Assembly: GCA_026003895.1 (NCBI GenBank)
Contig: BPIC01000002.1
Coordinates: 372,001-436,000, forward strand
Reading direction: 5' to 3'
DNA: 64,000 nt
Origin: Dehalococcoidia bacterium
GTDB lineage: Bacteria > Chloroflexota > Dehalococcoidia > SpSt-223
Each line of letters starts with the position of its first letter. Within the stretch, counting starts at the first letter, position 1. Made by a program: the position numbers and the translations under genes. The notes under the pieces are model-generated. The model saw only the letters and a program-made list of their open reading frames with translations. It ran no database searches and had not been told where the DNA came from. This document shows positions 1 to 8,781 of this stretch, one piece after another.

Positions 1-613
1 TGCCGGCGTCACCTTCATCAACGACTTTCGTCCGGAGCCATACAACCGCCTCGCCTACTTTCTTGACCCATCTGGAAACGTCACCGGCTTGCAGGAGCGC
101 TCCCGTGAGTCGCCTCGACCGCAGGACCGCGAGGCTTGGCGGCGTTGGGATGCCGGTGAAACCCGGGTCGAGGGGCTTCCTCCGCTGCCGCCCGACATTC
201 AGGAATTGGGCTGGGTCGTGCTACGCGTGACGGACTTAGCGCGGTCGACGGCATTTTACCGCGACGTTGTTGGCTTCCCGCTGGTACACGAGCGCCCGGG
301 CGGGGCGATGTTCTCTCTCGGCGAAACGGTGTTGATGGATATCCAGCCGGGAGGCGAGCCGCAGCCGCCGTTCGCTGACCGCAAGGACGCCAACAACTGC
401 GTCATCATGCGCGTTCACGGCCTTGACGAGCTGGCCGACGAGATGGCCGCCAAGGGCGTCCAGTTTGTCAATCCGCCGTTCGATGGTTCGGGGCGCCTTG
501 CCTATTTCACCGATCCCGATGGCATCCTCTGGGGCCTCCAGGAGCGGTTACCCGGCTCGCCGCGCCCCGAGGACATCGAGGCCGAACGCCGCTGGGCCGC
601 GCGGGCCCACTAG
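1..613 (+). CDS. Tandem VOC-domain protein (glyoxalase/bleomycin-resistance/dioxygenase fold), 5'-truncated
   Basis: The open frame enters from outside the window (first full codon at base 2), so the start is not visible. The first ~33 residues are the tail of one VOC domain, with RLAYFLDPSG-type metal-site residues followed by GLQER. A complete second VOC domain follows at about 205-560, beginning WVVLRVTDLARSTAFY and ending with RLAYFTDPDG and GLQER. The two ends match closely, which indicates an internal duplication. VOC proteins bind a divalent metal and act as glyoxalases, dioxygenases or resistance proteins; the substrate cannot be told here. The TAG stop (611-613) overlaps the stop of the convergent downstream gene. 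Confidence 0.85.
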   Translation, partial: AGVTFINDFRPEPYNRLAYFLDPSGNVTGLQERSRESPRPQDREAWRRWDAGETRVEGLPPLPPDIQELGWVVLRVTDLARSTAFYRDVVGFPLVHERPGGAMFSLGETVLMDIQPGGEPQPPFADRKDANNCVIMRVHGLDELADEMAAKGVQFVNPPFDGSGRLAYFTDPDGILWGLQERLPGSPRPEDIEAERRWAARAH

Positions 614-1038
614 GCCACCCCATCCCACCAGCGATCAGAATCGAGATAACCCACCGTCACTTCGAGGTATGGCGCGAACCGCCGTGGGAATGGGTTGAGG
701 ACGACCGCCGCGAGGCCGATGTCCAACTGCTCCGGTGTCAGCCCAAAGGGTGCGACGAGCGGCAAGCCGAAACTGAGCAGACGATCCCGCTCGCGGACCG
801 AAAACGCCCCGGCCGGCAGGAACTCGGCGTTCAGCCGGTTCGCCTCCCGGATCGCATCCGCCATTGCCGAGCGGAGGATGATCCCGCAGGGGCGGTCGAG
901 CGTTACGACGAGATCGCGGGCTCGGACGACGACAGTTGCTGCCGGCGCCCCGAACTGGACTACCACGGCATCGCCGACCGTCCGGAACTGAAACCCTAGA
1001 ACGTCACAGACGTCTTCCACGCGCTGGAGTGTGTTCAC
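610..1038 (-). CDS. YbjN-like domain protein (type III secretion chaperone fold)
   Basis: 142-aa soluble protein without signal peptide or membrane segment. Alternating hydrophobic strands in the first ~50 residues, an AIREANRLNAEF helix near residue 65, then GAFSV and a C-terminal helix match the small chaperone-like YbjN fold, whose role is poorly defined. GTG start at 1038 with a GGAGGGGG Shine-Dalgarno just upstream. It is convergent with the VOC gene (stops overlap) and lies 50 nt downstream of the PPOX-family gene on the same strand, so the two may be co-transcribed. The family assignment comes from pattern only. Confidence 0.6.
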   Translation of the reverse strand: MNTLQRVEDVCDVLGFQFRTVGDAVVVQFGAPAATVVVRARDLVVTLDRPCGIILRSAMADAIREANRLNAEFLPAGAFSVRERDRLLSFGLPLVAPFGLTPEQLDIGLAAVVLNPFPRRFAPYLEVTVGYLDSDRWWDGVA

Positions 1039-1088
1039 ATCCCCCTCCAGCTATTCATTCCGCGGCGGCGCCAAAAGTGCGACAACGC

Positions 1089-1631
1089 CTAGCGCGAGAA
1101 GTCGCGAATCAACACCGGCTTATTTGGACCGAGGAAACCTTCTGCCCGCACCAGCGTCGGGGTTGTCCGAAGGAGAAGTTTTACCCATTGGTCATTGGGG
1201 TGGTTGTTCCCGACGCCGGTAGCGGCCTCACGCCGGTCAAAAAACGCCTGCACTTCGGCTTCGTCCTCGATGATTTCGCAGGTCCCCTGCATCCAGACGC
1301 TCTTCAGCCAGCGATCTTCCTCTGGGCACTTCTCGACCCAAAGGTACGCCACGATTGGGTTGTTTCGAATGTGCTGGTTCTTGAGGTGCTCGCCTTGGCT
1401 GATCGTTCCGACCGTCCAACCCTCGACGAAGGCGCTCACTGGCCGGCAGTGCGGACGGCCGTCCTTTCGCAGCGTGATCAAGAACTTTGCGGTGTGCGGT
1501 GAGGAGTGTTTGATCCACTCCTTGATCGCCTCACGCACTTGCTCTGCTTGCTCGGGCGTTGCTTCCCGTTCTTCCTCGAGGATCTGCGCCCGAGTCATCT
1601 GCCGGTATTGCGCACGAAACGCGTTTTCCAC
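1089..1631 (-). CDS. Pyridoxamine 5'-phosphate oxidase-family (PPOX) FMN-binding protein
   Basis: 180 aa from the GTG at 1631, chosen because a GGGGGGAG Shine-Dalgarno lies 3-4 nt upstream; a longer frame exists, but its first ~70 residues look non-coding. From about residue 35 the split-barrel flavin-binding core is visible: KFLITLRKDGRPHCRPVSA, then the IRNNPIVAYLWV strand, an ESVWMQG-like segment (KSVWMQGTCEI) and FFDRR. Such proteins bind FMN, F420 or heme and reduce small molecules; the substrate is not predictable. No partner gene is evident apart from the adjacent YbjN-like gene. Confidence 0.75.
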   Translation of the reverse strand: MENAFRAQYRQMTRAQILEEEREATPEQAEQVREAIKEWIKHSSPHTAKFLITLRKDGRPHCRPVSAFVEGWTVGTISQGEHLKNQHIRNNPIVAYLWVEKCPEEDRWLKSVWMQGTCEIIEDEAEVQAFFDRREAATGVGNNHPNDQWVKLLLRTTPTLVRAEGFLGPNKPVLIRDFSR

Positions 1632-1747
1632 GGTCTCCCCCCATGCACTGGTGCGCCAGCATACGCCAGACTGTGCACCGCGACAACTCCCCACGCCGGG
1701 CGCTGCGCATGGCACACTTGAAGTAGCCCGCGCCTTCGAGGATTCAA

Positions 1748-3791
1748 ATGGCAAACCGACTTCAGTTCGAGACGAGCCCCTACCTGTTGCAACACGCGCA
1801 CAACCCGGTCGACTGGTATCCCTGGGGCGACGAAGCATTGCGACGTGCCAAAGAGGAAGACAAGCCGATCCTGCTTTCCATTGGGTATTCGGCCTGCCAC
1901 TGGTGCCACGTGATGGAGCGTGAGTCCTTCGAGAATGAGCAGATTGCCGCCTTGATGAACGATCTGTTCGTCAATATCAAGGTGGATCGGGAGGAACGCC
2001 CGGATATTGACCAAATTTATATGACGGCGGTGCAAGCCATGACCGGGCACGGCGGCTGGCCAATGACGATGTTTCTCACGCCGGACGGCGAGCCGTTTTA
2101 CGGTGGCACCTACTTTCCACCGGAGGATCGGCCTGGCATGCCTGGCTTTCCGCGCGTGTTGCGCGCCGCCGCTGAGGCATATCGCACGCGGCGCGGCGAG
2201 GTGATCGAGAGCGCTCGCCAGATCACCGCGCACCTTCGCGAGGCGCAGCTCCTCGGAGGGCAGGCTGAGCTGCTTCAGCCGGCGATCCTCGATCACGCCG
2301 TCCGGGCGATCGCCCCCCTCCTTCGATCCGCGAGAGGGCGGCTTTGGCAGCGCACCGAAATTCCCGCAACCGATGATCCTCGACGTGCTGCTCCGGCAGG
2401 CGGCACGAACGGGCGACCGGCAGGCCCGGGCGATGGCCGAGCTGACGCTGCGCAAGATGGCCGAAGGCGGGATGTACGACCAGATCGGTGGCGGCTTCCA
2501 CCGTTATTCGACCGACGATGCTTGGTTGGTCCTCCACTTCGAGAAGATGCTCTACGACAACGCCCAGCTCGCCCGGGTCTACCTTGCGGCGTATCAATTG
2601 ACCGGCGAGCCGTTCTACCGCCGGATCGTCGAAGAGACTCTCGATTACGTGTTGCGCGAGATGACCGCGCCCGAAGGAGGCTTTTATTCGTCGCAAGACG
2701 CCGATAGCGAAGGAGTCGAGGGGAAGTTTTTCGTCTGGACGCCGGAAGAGGTCCGCGCCGTGCTGGGCGACGAGGACGCGCGGATCTTTTGCCTCGTTTA
2801 CGACGTGACGCCGGAGGGCAATTTCGAGCACGCCAACATCCTGCACATCGCGATGACATCGGCCGAGGCGGCCCGACAACTCGGTGTGCCGGAAGAGCGG
2901 ATCGCCGAGGCGCTGGCGCGCGGAAGGAAACGCCTGTTCGAGGCACGCGAGCGGCGAGTCAAGCCGGGGCGCGACGACAAAGTGCTCACCAGCTGGAATG
3001 GCTTAATGTTGCGCGCCTTCGCGGAAGCCGCTGCCGTGCTCGCCCGCGCCGATTACCGTCGGGCTGCCGAAGCGAACGGCGCATTCTTGCTCAGCACGAT
3101 GCGGCCCAACGGGCGTCTCTTGAGGACTTGGAAAGACGGCCGAGCGCACATCGCCGGCTATCTGGAGGACTACGCGAACCTGATCGACGGACTCATCGCA
3201 TTGTACGAACTGACGTTTGCGCCGCGCTGGGTAGAGGCCGCCGATATGCTCGCCGCCGAGATGCTGCGGCTCTTCTGGGACGACGCGATCGGCGGCTTTT
3301 ACGATACGGCGACTGACCAAGAAGCGCTCATCGTCCGTCCGCGCGATGTATTTGACAATGCCACACCGTCGGGGAGTTCGGCCGCCGTCGATGCGCTGCT
3401 TCGTCTCGCTGTGCTCACTGGAAAGGATGAGTACGAGCGACGTGCGACGGCGGTGCTCCGGTCATTCGTGTCCTATCTCCAGCGCGCGCCCTCGGCGTTT
3501 GGGAGGCTGCTGGCGGCGCTCGACTTTGCCGTTGGCGACCCGCGCGAGATTGTCATCGCTGGCGATCCGGCCGAGCCGGCGACCGAGGCGCTGCTCGCAC
3601 GGGTGCGCCAACCGTACCTGCCGAACAAGGTCGTCGCTCTCGCAGATCCGACGCGGCCGACACCGCTTACCGAGGGGAAAGTACCGGTCGATGGGCGGCC
3701 CACTGCCTACGTCTGCCGGCGGTATATCTGCGAAGCGCCAGTGAGCGACCCAGCTGCGCTGACCGCCCAGCTGGCCGGGCCGATTCGGTAA
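1748..3791 (+). CDS. DUF255 (YyaL/spermatogenesis-associated protein 20-like) thioredoxin-domain protein, frameshifted
   Basis: Two overlapping frames (to ~2320, then ~2320-3791) together give about 680 aa, the normal length for this family. The N-terminus has the family signature [18 protein letters not shown], then a thioredoxin-like CxxC ([10 protein letters not shown], near residue 47) and GGWPMT. The second frame supplies [12 protein letters not shown], the [15 protein letters not shown] motif and the (alpha/alpha)6-barrel C-terminal half. The join requires dropping one base at the C6 run 2313-2318. Start ATG 1748 has GAGGA upstream. The family is conserved from bacteria to man but its reaction is unknown. 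The intact flanking coding sequence favours a sequencing error over a dead gene. Confidence 0.85.
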
Positions 3792-4360
3792 CCAGTGTCC
3801 CGAATGTCCTGTGGGAAACGGTGCGGGCACACGATGCGGTGGGACGAGGGTCGACGGCAAAGGCGTTGACCGACCGTCGTGCAGATCCGGCCTCCAAACG
3901 ACGGACAGCTGTCCTGCGAGAACCCTCCAACCGGACCCCCTGCATCCGGCAGTCAAACGACAATCTGAGCCGTCCATTGGAACTTGACACCGACGAGCGT
4001 TCAACCTGCTCAGCAAACTGTGTCCGCCATTTTGCCTCGGATGACGGCTCTCGATCGTCCAAGCGCCGATCGCGGTTAGCAGCGCCCCCTCAGGCTGCGC
4101 CGTCCGAACCATGCTGCGCAGCTCCAGATCGGGTACCGCGCTGCCACAAAAGGTAGCCCCGGACGGGGAAAGTCGACCGGTTCAATCACGGCCCTTCGGA
4201 CTGCCCCGACGGGCCATCTGGCCGATGTGTGCGGTGGTTCTTCCGGGTACCGTGTTGGCGGAGGGCCGGGAAGGCGCGCCGGGAGTGCGCCCGGAACGCA
4301 GGAACCGGTCCACGCTCGGGGGTGGAGCCCCCGAAAAGGTCGCGCCAAAGGAGGTTCGCA
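3792..4360. other. Intergenic region, no convincing gene
   Basis: About 570 bases between the DUF255 gene and the BON gene. Several short frames are open on both strands, but their translations are Arg/Pro/Ser-rich and match no family. The last 14 bases hold the AAAGGAGG Shine-Dalgarno (4347-4354) of the BON gene. I see no tRNA, CIRCE-type heat-shock operator or clear promoter. Confidence 0.5.
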
Positions 4361-5035
4361 ATGACGCTTACGAGCTCGACGCTTCGAACCGACGAAGATA
4401 TCCAACAGGATGTTCTGGACGAATTGCGGTGGGAGCCGGAACTGCAGCCCAATGAGATCGGGGTCATCGTCAAGGACGGCGTCGTCACCCTCACCGGCTG
4501 GGTCGACACCTATCTGAAGCGTATGGTCGCGCAGGACGCTGCCCATCGCGTTCGCGGAGTCAAGGCAGTGGCCAATGAGATCGAGGTCCGCCTGCCGAGT
4601 TCGGCTGAACGCAGCGACATGGATATCGCCGCCGCGGCCGTTCGCGCCCTTGAGTGGGACGCTGGCATTTCGGCGGACAAGATCGATGTCACCGTCTCGA
4701 AAGGGTGGGTGACGCTCAAGGGAGAGGTGAATTGGCAGTTTGAGAAACAGGACGCCGAGCGCGTGATTCGCCGGCTGTCAGGGGTCAAGGGAGTCACCAA
4801 CCTCATTACCGTCAAGCCGCACCTCAGTCCGACTGAGCTCAAAGAGAAGATCGAAGCCGCCCTCGTGCGGAGCGCCGAGACGGATGCTGAACGGATCAAG
4901 GTCGAAGTGATGGGGAGCAAAGTCACCCTCAAGGGCACCGTTCGCTCGTACGCTGAGAAGAAAGAAGCTGAGCGTGTTGCGTGGTCAGCGCCGGGTGTGG
5001 CCTCGGTCGACAACCAGATCACGGTGTCACTCTAG
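4361..5035 (+). CDS. Triple BON-domain protein
   Basis: 224 aa from ATG 4361, placed by a near-perfect AAAGGAGG Shine-Dalgarno 6 nt upstream; the longer frame upstream looks non-coding. Three BON modules of ~65 residues are visible. Each has a D-x-V-T/LxG core: GVVTLTGWVDT near residue 43, WVTLKGEVNWQFEK near 115 and KVTLKGTVRSYAEK near 188, followed by A-x-V-GVxxVxNxI. BON domains bind lipid or surfaces and are common in osmotic and envelope-stress proteins. No signal peptide or TM segment is seen, so the protein is probably cytoplasmic. It lies 103 nt upstream of hsp20, which suggests a shared stress role. Confidence 0.85.
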   Translation: MTLTSSTLRTDEDIQQDVLDELRWEPELQPNEIGVIVKDGVVTLTGWVDTYLKRMVAQDAAHRVRGVKAVANEIEVRLPSSAERSDMDIAAAAVRALEWDAGISADKIDVTVSKGWVTLKGEVNWQFEKQDAERVIRRLSGVKGVTNLITVKPHLSPTELKEKIEAALVRSAETDAERIKVEVMGSKVTLKGTVRSYAEKKEAERVAWSAPGVASVDNQITVSL

Positions 5036-5138
5036 TCTGCGAGGTGTGACGAAGTCCCCGGGTTGCGGAGTCCCGAGACGGTCCCCGTCTCCGAAGTCGG
5101 ACGAACGCGGGCACGAGTGACTTGTTGGGAGGTGAGCC

Positions 5139-5636
5139 ATGGCAGAAAAGTCAACAGTTCCAGTGAAACGCGGCGACGGATCGATGGCGAGGTGGGAGCC
5201 CTTTGCGATGCTTGAGCGTCTCCAAGAAGAGATGGAGCGCTTCTTCGGCCAAGGATTTCCCTGGCCAATCGCTCCACTCCCGCGAAGGCCGGCACCGACG
5301 CAATTCGTTTGGGCGCCACGGATGGACATCTTCGAGCAGGATGGCAACTTGGTGATCAAAGCCGACCTGCCCGGCCTGAAGAAGGACGACATCGAGGTCA
5401 CGCTCGATCAAGGTGACCTCGTCATCCGAGGTGAGCGCAAAGAGGAGAAGGAGGTCAAGGAAGAGAATTACTACCGCTCGGAGCGAAGTTACGGGAGCTT
5501 CTACCGTCGCCTCGCCCTTCCGTTCGACGCCAAGCCTGAACAAGTGCAGGCGGAATACAAGGACGGCGTGCTCGAGATCCGCATTCCCAAACCGGCTGAG
5601 TCCGTTCCGCCGCCACAAAAGATCGCCATCAAATAG
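5139..5636 (+). CDS. Small heat-shock protein, Hsp20/alpha-crystallin family
   Basis: 165 aa, typical length. The alpha-crystallin domain spans about residues 60-155: WAPRMDIFEQDGNLVIKADLPG, DIEVTLDQGDLVIRGER, SYGSFYRRLALP, then the signature YKDGVLEIRIPK. A short C-terminal tail ends PPPQKIAIK with the I-x-I anchoring motif. The ATP-independent holdase binds unfolding proteins in the cytoplasm. ATG 5139 has GGGAGGTGA upstream. It follows the BON gene and is ended by a strong hairpin. No CIRCE or other heat-shock operator is recognizable upstream. Confidence 0.95.
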   Translation: MAEKSTVPVKRGDGSMARWEPFAMLERLQEEMERFFGQGFPWPIAPLPRRPAPTQFVWAPRMDIFEQDGNLVIKADLPGLKKDDIEVTLDQGDLVIRGERKEEKEVKEENYYRSERSYGSFYRRLALPFDAKPEQVQAEYKDGVLEIRIPKPAESVPPPQKIAIK

Positions 5637-5642
5637 CAATCA

Positions 5643-5679
5643 GGCGCCGCGACCCACGCTGACGGTGGGTCGCGGCGCC
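5643..5679 (+). terminator. Perfect 15-bp stem-loop after hsp20
   Basis: Arms 5643-5657 and 5665-5679 are exact reverse complements (GGCGCCGCGACCCAC), separated by a 7-nt loop, starting 6 nt after the hsp20 stop. Only TT follows the stem, so it is a terminator-like or mRNA-stabilizing hairpin rather than a textbook U-tract terminator. Confidence 0.7.
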
Positions 5680-6283
5680 TTCCCGATCGCGTCTCGAAGA
5701 CCTCCTGCACCCGATGGATCAAGCGCTCGCCGCCAAGTCCGCAGCGAGCCCCTGCGCGAGGTCTCTCGTCCACGACACCCCCGCTAGGGTCCGCTCACGG
5801 GCCCGCACCTCCACGAAAGCCCGACCGCACGCTTGGGAAATGCCTCCGTGGAACACTGGTCGGTTCCCGACGCGGTGCTCGCACCGCACCTCTGTGATCG
5901 GACCGTCGGCTATCGCTCGCCCCTTCGGTCCTCTCCCGCCGATCGGCACGAGGCGCTCGTTGCTCACCAAACTGCGTCGCTTTTCGGCCGGCAGACGGCA
6001 CGGCGGGAGGCGGATTCGCTCCACGACGCCCCCATAGGGCGGCAGCCGTCTCCGAAAAGGATGCCGACCTCGGTCCTCGGTCGGCAGCGCCGCCTATCTG
6101 CCAGCGTTCAGGAACATCCGGGACATCCGGGATGAGCGGCGGTCGCCACGGGTCGCCCGGCAACTGGCTTGTGCTCGCGCCAGTCCGTCGCAGGCATGGA
6201 GGCGATGCTCGCCCCGTCATCTCGCTGACGACCAATGATTCAGGCAGGGTTCGGCTTGCCGCGCTCGCGGGTTCGTGCGGTGC
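5680..6283. other. Intergenic region, no convincing gene
   Basis: About 600 bases between the hsp20 hairpin and the stop of the XRE regulator, i.e. between convergent genes. Open frames here translate to Arg/Pro/Ser-rich sequence unlike the neighbouring proteins. Small dyads exist (for example GCGGTGCTCGCACCGC near 5870) but nothing names a feature. Confidence 0.45.
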
Positions 6284-7894
6284 TTACTTGGTTCCCTGTG
6301 CTCGGCGGCTCAGCTGGTTCAGATAGTCGATCACTTGCGGCTTGCTGCGGTTAGAGACCGGGATCGTCTCCCAGAGCGACAGGAAGTAATCGCGCATCGC
6401 TTGGACGAGAATCGAATCGTGCGCCTCGATGAGCAGTTGACTGGCTACGCCTTCGCGACGGTAGACCGTTTCGATCTGAACGAACCCATCGCCGCTACTG
6501 CCTTTGACCAGCCAGCCGCCACCTTGCGCGAGCCACGCGGGCGGTTCGTCAAGAAGGCCAATCTCGTAGCCGGGAAGCGCCTGCAACAGCGCGACCAGCG
6601 AGTGAAGCCACGCGGCACGCTGCTCCCCGTCAAGCGGCGGAATATTGGCGTCGACGAGGTGTGCCTCGCCGTCCGCGAAGCGCTCCAAGCCGCGTCGGGT
6701 GAGTACCTCGCGGTACTGATGGGCGCGCACTTGATCGCGAAACGCGGTCTGCTGCAGGATGCGGTCGCCTTGGATCGTCCGCAAGAAGGACTCCCACGCA
6801 GGATCGCGTTTCCCCGCCAACAGCTCGCTGTCCGAACGAGCGTCCGCAAGCAACGCGGGCGTGCCAATACTATCGCGCACCAGCAAGCGATCGCCGGGCT
6901 GTACCACGGTCCGCGTTTCGGCGTCGCTATAGCGGAGCCATTCGGAATCGGGCGTCTCGGCATTTCGCCAATCCACCGGTCGCTCGAAGGTGACCGCGAG
7001 GGGCTGTGCCCGGTCGCGCAGCGCCAAGCCGTTCTCCCAGAGCACCGATGTCGATTCCACGTCGGAGAAGGAGAGAGCGGCATACACCGCGTATTGACCG
7101 AGCCGATCGGTCCGTGTCGGGAGCAGCAGGAGCGAACCGAAGCCAGGGACCGCGACCAGCCCATATGGGGGCGTGCCAAGCCCTTTCGTGAGCGCTAAGC
7201 CAAAGGGCCGATACCTTCCGGCGTAGCCGTAGAAATCGATCATGCTGGTGAACTGGGACAGCCGATCCTCGTCACTGCCGTCCAGCCAGCGGATGTGGGA
7301 GACGTTCCAGCCGTTGCTCAACGCCCCTTGCAGCGCGGCCTTGAATGCACGACCAGCCTCGCTCAGCGTCGGGAACATTTCCGAGGCGCTGAACGTGACG
7401 ATCACGATTTCGTCTCGAAGCGGGGCTGGCGCGTGCGAGGCTGCCCAGTCAGCCAGCATGCGTGACCATTCAAAAGCAACCTGAAGATCTCGCGTCGACG
7501 ACCCGTTCGCCGGGAGCTGCTTGCGACCGCGCTCGCGCACCTCGCGCGGGGGCCGTTCGCCCAGGCCCTGGGCAAGGCGCTTCAACAGCGCCTCGACCGA
7601 GGGGCCGACGTACGGGGCCGGCGGTCGCGAGCGGCGAAGGGGGGCAAGCGATTCGGCAAGCTGAACGAGCGAAGAACTCTTTAGATCGAGTGCTGATTCA
7701 TAGGCTTGCAACAACTCGCGGGATGGCCAAACGCGCCCGGTCTCGACGACCGAAAGATGGCTCTTCGAATATCCCAAGCGTTGTGCCAAATCGGAGAGCG
7801 ACACGCTTTTCTGTTGACGAGCCCGTCTAAGCGTCGCCCCCAACGACTCGATGGTGTTTGGCTCAGCTGTGACCGCTTTTTCTCTTCGTCCCAT
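6284..7894 (-). CDS. XRE-family transcriptional regulator with large C-terminal domain
   Basis: 536 aa. Residues ~17-70 form an XRE helix-turn-helix: TLRRARQQKSVSLSDLAQRLG, SKSHLSVVETGRVWPS, then YESALDL. The remaining ~460 residues are soluble and unrecognized; they could sense a ligand or interact with a partner. ATG 7894 is preceded by AGGGGCAGC. The gene is divergent from lutC-lutBA across a ~416-bp region containing two short dyads, so it is a reasonable candidate regulator of organic-acid oxidation. That role is inferred from position only. Confidence 0.8.
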   Translation of the reverse strand: MGRREKAVTAEPNTIESLGATLRRARQQKSVSLSDLAQRLGYSKSHLSVVETGRVWPSRELLQAYESALDLKSSSLVQLAESLAPLRRSRPPAPYVGPSVEALLKRLAQGLGERPPREVRERGRKQLPANGSSTRDLQVAFEWSRMLADWAASHAPAPLRDEIVIVTFSASEMFPTLSEAGRAFKAALQGALSNGWNVSHIRWLDGSDEDRLSQFTSMIDFYGYAGRYRPFGLALTKGLGTPPYGLVAVPGFGSLLLLPTRTDRLGQYAVYAALSFSDVESTSVLWENGLALRDRAQPLAVTFERPVDWRNAETPDSEWLRYSDAETRTVVQPGDRLLVRDSIGTPALLADARSDSELLAGKRDPAWESFLRTIQGDRILQQTAFRDQVRAHQYREVLTRRGLERFADGEAHLVDANIPPLDGEQRAAWLHSLVALLQALPGYEIGLLDEPPAWLAQGGGWLVKGSSGDGFVQIETVYRREGVASQLLIEAHDSILVQAMRDYFLSLWETIPVSNRSKPQVIDYLNQLSRRAQGTK

Positions 7895-8310
7895 ATGCTG
7901 CCCCTTCCGCCCCGGTCTCCAGCATTTCTACAGCGAGAGAAGTCTTGGCGCCCATCGGGTGATGACTACACGGGCGCCGTCGCACGGATCGGGGTCCCAA
8001 TAGCATGATTATCACCGATCCGTCAAGACAGGGTGGCACAACGTTACTTCAAACGAACCAGATTCGTCCAGTCCCCAAAACTACGATTTCTGACGTAGAA
8101 CTCGTTCGCTCCTCAGGTTGAAATGCCCGCACCTATCGTAGAACACAATGGCTCTCTTTGCGTTTCATGGTCCTGCCGATCGTCTACTCGTTCGCTCGAT
8201 CGTATCCTTGGCTGCACGACAGATTCCTTGAAATTTCATCTAAAAGACTGAGGTTGTCATCCAATCTTCGCGGTCGGGTACGATCCGCAAGAGCCATTGG
8301 ATCCTATGAC
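7895..8310. promoter_or_regulatory. Divergent control region between XRE regulator and lut genes
   Basis: 416 bases less GC-rich than the flanking genes. Two inverted repeats are visible: ACGAA-N5-TTCGT (8053-8067) and CTACG-N8-CGTAG (8081-8098). These suit a dimeric HTH protein such as the divergent XRE product. No strong -35/-10 pair could be fixed for the lut side. The lutC frame is open upstream to 8158, but that stretch does not resemble LutC. Confidence 0.4.
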
Positions 8311-8781
8311 ATGATCGGTGAGAAGGATCGGTTTGTTCGGCGTGCTGAGGTGCTCGGCGCCTTGGTGCGCGGCCTTTCGCGGCAGGACGTCTGCGGCATG
8401 CTTGCCCCAGACGTTGGCGCAACTGCCTCAGCGAGGACCTGGTTGGGCGAGTGGCCGAGGCCGGCCGAGCCTGGGATGCAGAGCGTAGTCGCCCTCGGTC
8501 GACTTGGTGTTGTGGAGACGGGGAGCGTCCTCATCTCAGAGCCGGCCGCCGACCGTGCAGCCTGTCTTCTCGCGGAGCACCTGTGGCTGCTGCTGCCGGA
8601 GAAGCGGCTCGTTCCTACGCTGCCCGCGGCGCTTGCCACCGCGGGAGACCTCGCACGGAGCGGCGCACCCTATCTTACGTTTGTGAGCGGCCCAAGCCGA
8701 ACCGGTGATATTGAGCGGGTTTTGACAATCGGTGTCCACGGCCCCGCCGCCCTGACCATCCTGCTGGTCGATGAGTCGTGA
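8311..8781 (+). CDS. lutC: LUD-domain protein, LutC-like (lactate utilization)
   Basis: 156 aa from ATG 8311; the frame is open further upstream (to 8158), but the Shine-Dalgarno is weak at either start. The LUD signature is clear: VVETGSVLISEP near residue 60 and, at the end, FVSGPSRTGDIERVLTIGVHGP. It is shorter than B. subtilis LutC because the usual N-terminal helix is missing. LutC works with LutA and LutB in oxidizing L-lactate to pyruvate through an Fe-S complex. The TGA overlaps the GTG start of the next gene (GTGA), indicating translational coupling. Confidence 0.75.
   Translation: MIGEKDRFVRRAEVLGALVRGLSRQDVCGMLAPDVGATASARTWLGEWPRPAEPGMQSVVALGRLGVVETGSVLISEPAADRAACLLAEHLWLLLPEKRLVPTLPAALATAGDLARSGAPYLTFVSGPSRTGDIERVLTIGVHGPAALTILLVDES

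Noticed and set aside
3821-4156. 111-aa plus ORF in the gap before the BON gene
   Set aside because: Arg/Ser/Pro-rich, no Shine-Dalgarno, no family; overlaps competing minus frames.
5714-6235. Short ORFs between hsp20 and the XRE gene
   Set aside because: Several overlapping frames on both strands with shadow-like composition.
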